From positions 1,798,001 through 1,862,000 of the forward strand of contig NZ_VTFG01000001.1 of NCBI RefSeq assembly GCF_008692035.1: a DNA stretch of 64,000 nucleotides, given 5' to 3'. The notes below the pieces were generated by a model. It was not told the origin of the DNA, searched no databases, and was given only the letters and a program-made list of their open reading frames with translations. The translations under genes were made by a program, and so were the position numbers. This DNA comes from Pseudomonas marginalis. Lineage in GTDB: Bacteria > Pseudomonadota > Gammaproteobacteria > Pseudomonadales > Pseudomonadaceae. Below are positions 10,396 through 18,872 of the stretch, piece after piece (position 1 is the stretch's first letter; the number at the start of each line of letters is the position of its first letter).

Positions 10396-11739
10396 CTAAA
10401 CATTCGCCGCGGGCAGGCGCAGGTTCATGCGCAGACCTTGAGTGCCCTGGCTGGCCCACAGCCGGCCGTGCTGCAGTTCGATGGCGCGCCGGGCGATGCT
10501 CAGGCCCAGGCCGAAACCGCTGCCCACCGTGCCATCCAGGCGCAGGTAGGCTTCGAAGATGCGCTCAAGATCGCCTTCGGCCACGCCCGGCCCCTGGTCT
10601 TCGATCACCAGCCACCAGCTGTCGCCGTCACGCTCGCCGCTCAAGCGCACCACGGCGTGTTGCGGTGAGTGGCAGATGGCATTGCGCAGGATATTTTCCA
10701 GGGCCTGGGCAAAGCTGTTGAGGTGCACGTGCACCTGGCAGGCGCTGTCCAGCTCGCAGACCAGCGCATCCAGGGGCCAGCCGGTTTCGAAATGCGCGTC
10801 CTGCACCAGCGCTTCCCACACCGAGGCCACCACCACCGTTTCAGCTTCCAGGCGCGGTTTTTCGGTGTCGAGCCAGGCCAGGTTGAGGGAGTCGTCCACC
10901 AGCCGGCGCATCTCCTCCACTTCCCGTCCCAGGCGCTGCTCCAGCTGGGCCGGCGACAGGCCGCTTTCACTGGCGATCTTCAAGCGTGCCAACGGTGTGC
11001 GGATTTCATGGGACAGGGTGCGCAGCAATTGCCGTTGCTGGTGCAGGCTCTGGCGCAGGCGCCCCGCCATGTGTTCATAGGCGCGTGCCAGCTCGCCCAA
11101 TTCGTCCGGGCGCTGGGTCACGCGGCTGCTGGCCAGGGGCTCGAGGTCGCCGGCACTCAAGGCGTTGGCGCGCTCACGCAGTTCGTTCAACGGCTGTACC
11201 AAATGGCGATACAGCAGCAACCCCAGGCCCAGCGCCAACAGCACCGGTACCACGCCGTGGCTCAACACATGGGTCCAGGGCGTCAGGCCCGGTGGCAACA
11301 GGCGCTCCGGCAATTGCATCACCAGCCGCCCGCGCTCGGGGTGCTGGGGGAAGGCGATGCTGACGTAGGGCAATTCATCGTCCAGGCGCTTGCTCATCGG
11401 CCAACTGAGCTTGCGCATGAAAGTCAGGTGGCCGACCTGTTCGGCCGTCAGCGGCGTGGTGCCCAGACTGTGCAAGTAGTCATCCAGCACCGCGACCCAG
11501 GTGTGCTCGCGCTGCTGCAACGCCAGTCGCCAGCGCTCCAGCGCCTGGGCATCGCCGCGGGCCGCCAGCTGTTCCGCCTCGGCGGCATACGCAGCCAGCG
11601 CGATGCGATCCGGCTGTTCCAGAAAGTAGGTGTTGCGCTCCACCTGCAAGCCCCAGCTCCAGACCAGCCACACCAGCAGCAGGCAGAAGCACACTTGCAG
11701 CGCCGCCATTTTCCACAGCAGCGGATGACGGCGCGGCAT
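10396..11739 (-). CDS. pfeS: Sensor histidine kinase PfeS
   Basis: A 447-residue membrane kinase. Transmembrane segments lie at about 9-30 and 165-190, flanking a periplasmic sensor domain. They are followed by a HAMP region, the phospho-acceptor box [12 protein letters not shown], the N box (ALENILRNAICHSP) and G boxes (DQGPGV, GSGFGLGLSIARR). I chose the ATG at 11739, which overlaps the pfeR stop as TGATG; an upstream in-frame extension inside pfeR is a shadow. In P. aeruginosa PfeS senses periplasmic ferric enterobactin and activates PfeR. Confidence 0.88.
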   Translation of the reverse strand: MPRRHPLLWKMAALQVCFCLLLVWLVWSWGLQVERNTYFLEQPDRIALAAYAAEAEQLAARGDAQALERWRLALQQREHTWVAVLDDYLHSLGTTPLTAEQVGHLTFMRKLSWPMSKRLDDELPYVSIAFPQHPERGRLVMQLPERLLPPGLTPWTHVLSHGVVPVLLALGLGLLLYRHLVQPLNELRERANALSAGDLEPLASSRVTQRPDELGELARAYEHMAGRLRQSLHQQRQLLRTLSHEIRTPLARLKIASESGLSPAQLEQRLGREVEEMRRLVDDSLNLAWLDTEKPRLEAETVVVASVWEALVQDAHFETGWPLDALVCELDSACQVHVHLNSFAQALENILRNAICHSPQHAVVRLSGERDGDSWWLVIEDQGPGVAEGDLERIFEAYLRLDGTVGSGFGLGLSIARRAIELQHGRLWASQGTQGLRMNLRLPAANV

Positions 11740-12464
11740 CAGGCGCTGTCGCACAGCAGCACGTAGCCCTGATGGCGCACCGCGTCGATGCGAATACCCT
11801 GCACATCGATGGCCGCCAGCTTGCGGCGCAGGTTGCACACATGCACATCGAGGCCACGGTCCAGGCGGGTGTAGGGGCGATGCAGCACCTGTTGGTAGAG
11901 GAAAGCCTTGCTCAGCGTCTCGCCCCGGTGTGCGTGCAGCGTGCACAACAGACGGAATTCCGAAGCCGTCAGCCCGGCGGCGCGGCCGTTACAGGTGAAA
12001 TCGCGTGCGTCGCTGTCCAGTCCCGATGTGGAATGCCGGGCGAGCGGTTTCGCGACCCCGCAATCAATCGCCACGCGACGCAGCAAGGCGTCGATGCGCA
12101 CATCGAGTTCCGCCAGGCTGAACGGCTTGGGCAAGTAGTCATCGGCGCCCTGGCTGAAGCCGGTGATGCGATCCTGCTCGGCGCCCAGCGCCGATATCAG
12201 GATCACTGGGGTGCCGCGCGCATGCCGCAGGCGTGCAAGGATATTCAGGCCGCTTTCATTGGGCAGCATGATGTCCAGCAGGATCAGCTCCACCGGCGAA
12301 TGCAGCGCCAGGTCCAAACCCTGGTCGCCGCAATGGGTGCTGTTCAAGGCGAAGCCGCGACGGCTCAAATGGTTGCTCAGGTGCGTGCACAGCTCCACGT
12401 CATCCTCGATGATCAGGATGCGCGGGGCCGGCGATAAGGTTGGCGCTAGATGATAAGTATTCAC
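11739..12464 (-). CDS. pfeR: OmpR-family response regulator PfeR
   Basis: A 241-residue regulator. The receiver has acidic pocket D21-D22, phospho-Asp D64 in LLDIMLPNESG and the conserved lysine in DYLPKPFS. A winged-helix DNA-binding domain covers about 145-238 (LTASEFRLLCTL, RGLDVHVCNLRRKL). The assigned start is GTG at 12464 and there is no clear ribosome binding site, so the exact start is uncertain. It would activate pfeA when PfeS is stimulated. It heads the minus-strand pfeR-pfeS-pfeA-pfeE set. Confidence 0.87.
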   Translation of the reverse strand: MNTYHLAPTLSPAPRILIIEDDVELCTHLSNHLSRRGFALNSTHCGDQGLDLALHSPVELILLDIMLPNESGLNILARLRHARGTPVILISALGAEQDRITGFSQGADDYLPKPFSLAELDVRIDALLRRVAIDCGVAKPLARHSTSGLDSDARDFTCNGRAAGLTASEFRLLCTLHAHRGETLSKAFLYQQVLHRPYTRLDRGLDVHVCNLRRKLAAIDVQGIRIDAVRHQGYVLLCDSA

Positions 12465-12569
12465 AATTACGTCAGTTTCGCATCCGGCGAAACATTTCGC
12501 AATGTGGTGAATCCACGCGGGATTAGGCTAAGGTGCGGCCCACGCGCCCTTTCCCTGCGAGACCTCTGC

Positions 12570-13394
12570 ATGCGACCCCTGATCTTCGCCAGCCTGTGCC
12601 TGCTGGCAGGCTGCCAACAAACGCCGCCGGCCAACGACCAGCTCGACGCCGTACTCTGGACCCAGACCTCCATCGAACACGAGTTGATCTATCGCCAGGT
12701 GTTCGCCAACGCCACCCGCCAGCTCGACGTGGCCCTGGCCGATCCCAGCTGGGACGCGTTGCCCTTCCCGCCCCGCAACCTGAGCGGCCTGCCACCGGCA
12801 GTGGTGGTGGATATTGACGAAACCCTGCTGGACAACGTGCCGCTCAATGCCCGCGACGTCATCCATAACCAGGTGTATGGCTACGACCGCTGGAACACCT
12901 GGGTCGACCAGGCCAAGGCCCAGGCCCTCCCCGGTGCCGTGGCGTTCCTGCAAGCGGCAAAGCAAAAAGGCATCCAGGTTTACTACCTGACCAACCGCGA
13001 ACACAGCCAGGTCGGGGCCACTGTGACCAACCTGCGCCTGCGCGGTTTTCCGGTGGAGAGCAATCAACAGGTGCTCGCCGCCAGCACCCCCACCGGGCAC
13101 TGCGAAAGCGCCGGCTACGGCAAGAACTGCCGCCGCCAATGGGTCGCCAGCCAGGCTCGCGTGCTGTTGATGGCCGGTGATTCCCTGGGGGATTTCGTCC
13201 AGGCCGAACGCAACACCCTCGAGGCCCAGCGCAAGGCGGTCGAACCCTATGTGAACTGGCTCGGGCAGCGCTGGTTTTTGCTGCCCAACCCGACTTACGG
13301 CAACTGGTACAGCGCGCCCTATGGGGACGATGAAAAGCTGCCGTTCGCGCAGAAACGCCAGCTCAAGCAGCAGGCGTTGCAGTTGCAGGAGTAA
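12570..13394 (+). CDS. Class B/C-type HAD acid phosphatase, lipoprotein
   Basis: A 274-residue lipoprotein of the e(P4)/OlpA acid phosphatase family. The lipobox LLAGC places the lipid-modified cysteine at residue 15. The HAD nucleophile motif is D81-I-D83-E-T in VVVDIDETLLDN; the second motif is YYLTNRE and the third MAGDSLGDF. It removes phosphate from small organic phosphomonoesters at the cell envelope. I chose the ATG at 12570 because it begins the lipoprotein signal; an earlier in-frame start lies within the pfeR promoter. The 105-base gap to pfeR holds both divergent promoters. Confidence 0.88.
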   Translation: MRPLIFASLCLLAGCQQTPPANDQLDAVLWTQTSIEHELIYRQVFANATRQLDVALADPSWDALPFPPRNLSGLPPAVVVDIDETLLDNVPLNARDVIHNQVYGYDRWNTWVDQAKAQALPGAVAFLQAAKQKGIQVYYLTNREHSQVGATVTNLRLRGFPVESNQQVLAASTPTGHCESAGYGKNCRRQWVASQARVLLMAGDSLGDFVQAERNTLEAQRKAVEPYVNWLGQRWFLLPNPTYGNWYSAPYGDDEKLPFAQKRQLKQQALQLQE

Positions 13395-13401
13395 CGCCGA
13401 C

Positions 13402-14742
13402 CTAGTGCAAGCGCCCGCCCAACGGGTACTCGACCGCCAGGCGGATCTGGTTGGCATCCAGCTCCGCCTGGGCCGCATTGCCCCGGTGCACGGCATGGCG
13501 CAGGGTAAAGGCGAGGTTTTTCGCGGCCCCGGACTGCACCACGTAGCGTGCCTGCAGGTCACGTTCCCAATGCCTGCCCCCATCACCGTAGCCGAGCCAT
13601 TGGTAGCCGCCGCGAGGATCCATGTGGCGGCCGTCGATGCCACTGCCGCGTACATACAACGCCGCCAGGCTCAGGCCGGGCATGCCATGGGCCGCCAGGT
13701 CCAGGTCATAACGGACCTGCCACGAGGCCTCCCGTGGGGCGTTGAAGTCGGACAGCGCCACGGCGTTGCTCAGGTAAATCGCCCCGCGCGTCACGTAGTC
13801 GAACGGCGTGTCGCCACTGACTTTCTGATAGCCCACGCCCACACTGTGGGCACCGAACCGATAGGTCGAGAGCAGGCTCCATGTGGTGTTATCGATGCGC
13901 CCGGACAACGCCTTGCCGGTGTCCTGGGTGCGATACAGGTTCAGGTCAACGGTCAGTGCCTGGCCGGGAAACAGCGGCCGGGTGTAGACCGCCCCCAGGT
14001 AATGCTGGCGCCAGGTGTCTTCATAGACAGCGCTGAACACGCTGGCGCTCAGCCCCTTGATTGCCGTATTGCGCACGCCCACCAGGTCAAAGCGATCGCC
14101 TTGCCTGCCATTGGAATAGTTGACGACAAACCCTCGGTCATGGCTGCTGGCGTTGCGGTCGGTGCTCTCATTGAAGTGCCCCGCGAACAGGGTGGTGGCC
14201 GGCAACTCGCGGCTGGTCAGCCACCATCCCGTCGCGGTTTCGGGCAGCAAGCGGCTGTCGGACGAGGCAAACACCGGGGTTTTCACCCGCTGCTCGCCGT
14301 AGCGCAATTCGGTTGAGGAAACGCGCAGTTTGGCAACTGCGCCACCGCGGCTGAACTGCTCCTTGGGGTGGCCGTCATTGTCCACCGCCAATAGCCGTGC
14401 CTTCCCGGCGCGCCCACCGCCACTGTCCAATTGCCAGGCGGAATAAACGTGGGCATCCAGGCCAAAACCCAGGGTGCCGGTGGTGAAACCCGAGGCGTAG
14501 TCAGCCATCAGGCCATAGGCCCATTCTTCCGCCAGGTCGCTGCGCTGGGATCGAGGTTTGTAGGCGTTGCGTGCGCCGTTGCTGAGGGCGCCATGCTGGT
14601 AGTCGCGGCGGTCGTAGACACTGCGGTTGAGCAGGTTCCACTGGCTGTCCTCGATAAAGCCGTTGGCGGTGTCTTGTTCGGCGGCGAAGGCGAGCAGGCT
14701 CTGCCCTCCCAATGCCAATAGCAGGGTGCGGGTCGATAGCAT
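13402..14742 (-). CDS. OprD-family outer-membrane porin
   Basis: A 446-residue porin of the OprD/Opd family. The ATG at 14742 gives a signal peptide (MLSTRTLLLALGGQ to LAFA) and has GGAG upstream. Family features include the early FIEDSQWNLLNRSVYDRRDY, WAYGLMADYASGFTTGTLGFGLDAHVYSAW, and the C-terminal LRHAVHRGN... ending in YPLGGRLH rather than aromatic, which is normal for this family. OprD-type channels take up amino acids, small peptides or carboxylates. The substrate cannot be told from sequence. It is followed upstream by DUF1624 and DUF4198 genes on the same strand. Confidence 0.9.
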   Translation of the reverse strand: MLSTRTLLLALGGQSLLAFAAEQDTANGFIEDSQWNLLNRSVYDRRDYQHGALSNGARNAYKPRSQRSDLAEEWAYGLMADYASGFTTGTLGFGLDAHVYSAWQLDSGGGRAGKARLLAVDNDGHPKEQFSRGGAVAKLRVSSTELRYGEQRVKTPVFASSDSRLLPETATGWWLTSRELPATTLFAGHFNESTDRNASSHDRGFVVNYSNGRQGDRFDLVGVRNTAIKGLSASVFSAVYEDTWRQHYLGAVYTRPLFPGQALTVDLNLYRTQDTGKALSGRIDNTTWSLLSTYRFGAHSVGVGYQKVSGDTPFDYVTRGAIYLSNAVALSDFNAPREASWQVRYDLDLAAHGMPGLSLAALYVRGSGIDGRHMDPRGGYQWLGYGDGGRHWERDLQARYVVQSGAAKNLAFTLRHAVHRGNAAQAELDANQIRLAVEYPLGGRLH

Positions 14743-14811
14743 CTTCACGGTTTGACTCCAGAACGTGTCAGGCAAAGGTGTTCCGCAGGGCGCAGAACAC
14801 CGTTGGTTCCG

Positions 14812-16026
14812 TCAGAGGTATTTGAGCATCGCGATGTCGCGACGACGCTGCTTGAGGTCGGCGAACCAGCGTGTCGGGAAGAACAGCAACACCCCGAGTA
14901 TCACGCTCCACAACCACACCATGGGCAGGTCGTCAAAACCGTAGTAGGTGCCCTGGTTGGCGCCCCAGATCGCCAGCGCGACCAGGTACATGGCCTTGAG
15001 CACGTACAGGTGCAGCAAGTAGAAAAACATCGGCGCCCCACCGTAGATCGCCAAGGTCGCAGTGGCCCAGCGGGCCTGCCACTTCTCGAACAGCGCCAAC
15101 AGCAGCAGCGACAGGCCCAGGGTGGGCATCAGGAACATCAGCGACGGCGGGTATTTCTTCGCGCTCATGAAGCTCATGAAGGTGCGCAGCGCATCACCGG
15201 TCTGCACCCAGGGTTTCTCGCCATACACATTGAGGTAGCGGATAAACACGAACGCGACCAGCAGGCCTGCACCCAGCTTGACCAGGCGCGAGATACGCTC
15301 CGCCGACGGCATTGCCTTGCCAAACCACGGGCCGATGCCCCAGCCCAGCAGGATCACACCGATCCACGGCAATATCGGGTACGTCGTGCGGGCGCGGGTG
15401 AATTCGGTAATGTCGATAAACACCCGCTGATGCAGGATCGACCAGGGCACGAAGAACGGCGACTCCGGCCCGACGGTCACGCCGTCGAGCAGGTTATGCC
15501 CGGCGATAATCGCCACCCCCAGCACGATCAGCCAGGCGCGCTTGAAGTGCAGCAAACCGGCGAGCACGATCATGCACAGGCCGATACACCAGATCACTTG
15601 CAGCCACAACGTCTTGGGTGGGAATTCGGCATTCCAGGCAAAGCACACGAAGGTGATTTCCAGGAACACCAGGAACAGCCCGCGCTTGAGCAAAAACACC
15701 GAGGTTTCGCGGGCGCTGTGTTTCTGGCTGTAGAGCCAGGCCGACAAGCCCGTCAGGAAGATAAACGCCGGGGCGCAGATCTCGCTGAGCATACGGGTGA
15801 AATACAGGTCCGGGGTGACACTCAAGGCGTCGATCGGGTCGGTGACCTGCCGGTGCAGCAAGAAGGTTTCGCGCACATGGTCGATGAGCATCAACAGCAT
15901 CACAAAACCACGCAGCGCATCGATAGCCAGCATGCGTGTGGCCGTCGTGACGTTCGTGCGGGCAAGCGTCGGCGCAACAGTGCCCGCCTGACCGGCCAAT
16001 CCTGAAGAAAGGGTCATATCAATCAC
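14812..16026 (-). CDS. DUF1624-family polytopic membrane protein (putative acyltransferase)
   Basis: A 404-residue protein, with a possible alternative start at the fourth codon (16017). The signature RMLAIDALRGFVMLLMLIDHVRE, split here by function as an R-x-x-x-x-D-x-x-R-G motif plus a histidine in the first helix, is typical of DUF1624/heparan-alpha-glucosaminide acetyltransferase-like proteins. About ten hydrophobic segments follow, with the GWGIGPWFGK and YGGAPMFFYLLHLYVL segments. The enzyme class transfers acyl groups across the membrane; the acceptor here is unknown. It starts 20 bases after the DUF4198 gene stop and so is likely cotranscribed with it. Confidence 0.75.
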   Translation of the reverse strand: MIDMTLSSGLAGQAGTVAPTLARTNVTTATRMLAIDALRGFVMLLMLIDHVRETFLLHRQVTDPIDALSVTPDLYFTRMLSEICAPAFIFLTGLSAWLYSQKHSARETSVFLLKRGLFLVFLEITFVCFAWNAEFPPKTLWLQVIWCIGLCMIVLAGLLHFKRAWLIVLGVAIIAGHNLLDGVTVGPESPFFVPWSILHQRVFIDITEFTRARTTYPILPWIGVILLGWGIGPWFGKAMPSAERISRLVKLGAGLLVAFVFIRYLNVYGEKPWVQTGDALRTFMSFMSAKKYPPSLMFLMPTLGLSLLLLALFEKWQARWATATLAIYGGAPMFFYLLHLYVLKAMYLVALAIWGANQGTYYGFDDLPMVWLWSVILGVLLFFPTRWFADLKQRRRDIAMLKYL

Positions 16027-16045
16027 TCATGAAGGAGGCAATGAA

Positions 16046-16822
16046 TCAGGCTGACTTTTTCAGCCTGGCGACTTCCGATGCCGGCAGTTGCGACGGCGCG
16101 CGAGGTAACGGCGCCTGGCCTTGCCGGCGGTGGAACGACAACGTCGAACTGAAGCGTTTGACGTCAAACCGCTCGGGCTTGCCCGCCGGATCAAGACGCT
16201 CGCCAGGGCTGTTGTCCTGGTACTCGACGGCCACCACGTAAGTGCCCTGCCAGGGCAGCGCGAAGCTGACGTTGCCGGCGGCATCGCTGCGCTGCTTGAA
16301 GACTTCACCGGAGGCGGTTTCCAGCAGAACCTCCTGGCCCGTCAGCGGCTTGCCCGCGTAGAACACCCGGAACTGCGCACGGCCCGCATCGGCAACGCCG
16401 GTGGGGACGATATCCAGGGTCAGCTCCGGGCTACGGGCCCGCAGGTCACCGACCCAACGCGTGGCCGGGGTCCAGGCGGCTTTCACGGTCTTGGCGCCTT
16501 CCTGCACATCGAACATCGGATAGTGCAGGTCTTGCGCCAGCAGCGAATCCTCTTGCCCGGGCTGCTCCGCCAGCAGGAACGCCTGGCGCTGCTGGATCAG
16601 CTGCAGCGGTGCCGACCGGTCGGCCATCGACCACGCCCGCAGTTGCCTGAACCGGTCCATTCCCCCCGGCGTGACCTCCAGCACGTTCTTGTCATATTCC
16701 CCGTAGTACAAGGCCAAGGGCTGGCCGGGAAGTTGTTCGTACCAAATCTGATGCGCCTCGCTGGCGGTTGCCAACATGAACGCGCCATAACCCAACAGTG
16801 CTTTTGCGTTGCTCATTCGCAT
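16046..16822 (-). CDS. DUF4198-like periplasmic protein
   Basis: A 258-residue exported protein. The ATG at 16822 has GGAG 8-9 bases upstream and gives a signal peptide ending ATASEA, so the mature protein begins HQIWYEQ. A histidine at the mature N-terminus, the AHQIWYE pattern and the C-terminal beta-rich domain (YAGKPLTGQEVLLE, GTYVVAVEYQD) fit the DUF4198/NikM-like family, members of which are linked to transition-metal uptake. Metal binding is inference. It is the first gene of a run with DUF1624 and perhaps the OprD porin. Confidence 0.65.
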   Translation of the reverse strand: MRMSNAKALLGYGAFMLATASEAHQIWYEQLPGQPLALYYGEYDKNVLEVTPGGMDRFRQLRAWSMADRSAPLQLIQQRQAFLLAEQPGQEDSLLAQDLHYPMFDVQEGAKTVKAAWTPATRWVGDLRARSPELTLDIVPTGVADAGRAQFRVFYAGKPLTGQEVLLETASGEVFKQRSDAAGNVSFALPWQGTYVVAVEYQDNSPGERLDPAGKPERFDVKRFSSTLSFHRRQGQAPLPRAPSQLPASEVARLKKSA

Positions 16823-17126
16823 TTTTTCGCTCCGATTGGTGGTGTTCAACCCAAGGCTGTCGCGGCTGGAAAACACCGCACAACCCTGCGCTCCCTCACT
16901 CTGCGAGCATTACAGCGCAGGCCCTTTTGCGTTTTTCGCCGAATTGCACCCACGGATCGGCGCAGACCACTGTTTAAGGGCCCGAAAAAGTGTTTTATGC
17001 GGGTTGCGTCGAGATGAGGCGTTTAGCCGAGACTACGGGGGGGCGTGTCCAATTGAGGTGCAAAAGCAGTGAGCTTTGATCGTTCCCACGCCCTGCGCAA
17101 AGCTGTGTACCTGATGCACCGAGGTG

Positions 17127-17155
17127 CCTGCATCGCAGGCAAGCTCCCACATTTG
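17127..17155. repeat. REP-type hairpin in the 16823-17645 gap
   Basis: GCCTGC-ATC-GCAGGC followed by AAGCTCCCACATTTG is the classical Pseudomonas REP half-element. The roughly 820-base gap between the DUF4198 gene and the Lrp gene also holds a TAGATA/CTATGCCCC repeat (17190-17215), the structured repeat at 17265-17569, and a partial AAGCCCCCTCCCACA element near 17617. I see no gene in it. Confidence 0.6.
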
Positions 17156-17264
17156 AACCGGTTCCCCCCCTAAAGCGGGGTCAGCTGAAAGACCGCCATC
17201 AGGGGCATAGCTATCTACAACGTTGTAGCCACCAACAGTAACCACGATGCGAAGCGAGCCGCCC

Positions 17265-17569
17265 TTGATCTTGCTTTTGATCTTGATCTTGATCTTGATC
17301 TCAGGCGCCCCGTTAAACCACGCTGGCCGGAATTCGACAGCGATTTGGGGGGTAAACCGGCAGGGATGCCGGTTTAGCCGCCCCGCGCCATGGATGGCGC
17401 GTGGCGGCGGCCCCCCAAATCACTGTCGGATTACGGGCACACCGAGCCTGGGCGAGGTGCCGAGTGGTAGGGCGAAGGCCTTTTGCTTACTTTTGGGCCT
17501 CTCCAAAAGTGAGTCGCTGTAAGAGCGAAACCCTAAGTGGCCGTTACCGCAGCAACGGATATGTACTCA
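17265..17569 (+). repeat. Structured intergenic repeat, copy A
   Basis: About 305 bases that recur at 35856-36138 (reverse orientation) and in part at 36269-36411. It starts with tandem GATCTT units, then a long outer stem (17336-17352 with 17411-17427, 16 of 17 paired) enclosing two hairpins: 17353-17361 with 17368-17376, and 17385-17391 with 17394-17400. A conserved 3' part ends in GGATATGTACTC. Stem bases differ between copies but pairing is kept. Short open frames here are not convincing genes. Confidence 0.8.
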
Positions 17570-17645
17570 TTCCACGCCAACATCCTGGTCGGCTGTCAGG
17601 CCGCCATCAGGTTCAAGCCCCCTCCCACAGGAAAGCGCGCGGATT

Positions 17646-18134
17646 TCAGTGCCGCAGCAACTTGCGCAACGGCACGCCATCCTTGAGCACCGGCGACTTG
17701 ATCACGATGTAGCTGAAGTACTTGGAGATGCCAATGTTCTTATCCAACAGGCTCTCGACCACTTCCTGGTAGTGCTGGATGCTGCGGGTCATGAAACGCA
17801 CCAGATAGTCGTAGCCACCGCTGATCAGGTGGCACTCGAGTACCTCGTCCACCAGGCGGATATTCGATTCGAACTTGGCGAAGTCTTCACGTTTATGGTC
17901 GCTGAGGGTGATCTCGGTAAACACCGTCACCGAGTCGGTGATCTTGGCCAGGTTCAAGTGCGCCTTGTAGCTGGAAATATACCCGGCCGATTCCAGCCGC
18001 TTGACCCGTTGCAGGCAGGGGCTGGCGGACAGGCCCACGGCATCGGCGAGGCTGACATTGGTCATCCGCCCGTCTTTTTGCAGTTCAACCAGAATACTGA
18101 TGTCGATCCGGTCCAGCTTGACTTGCCCTTCCAT
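17646..18134 (-). CDS. Lrp/AsnC-family transcriptional regulator
   Basis: A 162-residue regulator. An AsnC-type winged HTH covers about 5-60 (LDRIDISILVELQKDGRMT, LSASPCLQRVKRLE) and a RAM ligand-binding domain covers about 65-150 (VTVFTEITLSDH, CHLISGGYDYLVRF). I chose the ATG at 18134, with AGAGGT a few bases upstream; an adjacent GTG is possible. It lies 45 bases after a HAD phosphatase gene and downstream of an aminotransferase, a usual arrangement for local control of amino-acid catabolism. Confidence 0.88.
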   Translation of the reverse strand: MEGQVKLDRIDISILVELQKDGRMTNVSLADAVGLSASPCLQRVKRLESAGYISSYKAHLNLAKITDSVTVFTEITLSDHKREDFAKFESNIRLVDEVLECHLISGGYDYLVRFMTRSIQHYQEVVESLLDKNIGISKYFSYIVIKSPVLKDGVPLRKLLRH

Positions 18135-18179
18135 CACGTACCTCTTGACTGCCGTTTGTAAGACAATCTTCTAGCAAAA

Positions 18180-18824
18180 TCAGCGCCGTAAAGACAGCTG
18201 ATGCTGCGCCACCAGATCCGCCATGCTGTTGATGCAGTACTCCGCCGCACAAGGCGAAGGCTGCCGCGCCCGGTGGCGGCCGATCAAACAGCGGTCCAGC
18301 GCCCCGTGTGTGCCGACCGACGATCGCGTCACATGCAGCACCGGTTGCAGCTGCGCGCCTCGGTCCGTGAGCCATTGCGGGTCTTCGGCGAGGGAAATGA
18401 AATCTTCCGGTGCAATCCCCAATCGCTCGCACAACACCCCGCGGTCCTCGGCATCACGGTCGCCACGCACCAGCAAGCGGTAGAACTTGCGCAGGTACAG
18501 CATCGCCCCCGGCGCATCCTCGAACAACGACCAATTGCCCGCCGAACGAGCAAAGCTCATGCCCTCCTCCCAACTGGCGTGCAGCCCCCAACTTTCGGCC
18601 AGTTGGCGATGGGCAAAACACAACACGCCACTGAAGCCCAGCTCGGCGAAACGCGGGTAGAGCCTGGCAACCTGCGTGTTGAATTCGGCCAGCACCTGAT
18701 CCTTGGCCGGCTGCCCGCCACGGCTGTCGAGCAGCGGCTGCAACGCCGCCCACACCCCTGAATCGCGATCCACCAGCACTTCATCGCAATCGATCAGCAA
18801 CGCTCGATAATCTGTCAGTCCCAT
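18180..18824 (-). CDS. HAD-superfamily hydrolase
   Basis: A 214-residue HAD protein with the nucleophile motif DCDEVLVD near the start (ALLIDCDEV), a helical cap and a LLVRGDRDAED segment in place of the usual second-motif serine/threonine. The C-terminal acidic motif is weak. It resembles phosphoglycolate phosphatase/haloacid dehalogenase subfamily members. The substrate is unknown. It sits between the aminotransferase and Lrp genes in a likely operon. Confidence 0.7.
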   Translation of the reverse strand: MGLTDYRALLIDCDEVLVDRDSGVWAALQPLLDSRGGQPAKDQVLAEFNTQVARLYPRFAELGFSGVLCFAHRQLAESWGLHASWEEGMSFARSAGNWSLFEDAPGAMLYLRKFYRLLVRGDRDAEDRGVLCERLGIAPEDFISLAEDPQWLTDRGAQLQPVLHVTRSSVGTHGALDRCLIGRHRARQPSPCAAEYCINSMADLVAQHQLSLRR

Positions 18825-18872
18825 GTGGGGTCAAGCCTCCAATGCCGCAGTTGGCCCGTAGCGGGCACAGCC

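Noticed and set aside
12450..12569. Upstream extension of the acid phosphatase
   Set aside because: The extension covers the divergent promoter and lacks family sequence; the ATG at 12570 starts a clean lipoprotein signal.
17266..17301. GATCTT tandem units as a possible CRISPR-like or minisatellite array
   Set aside because: The 6-bp period has no spacers and is the edge of the structured repeat, present in reduced form in copy B.
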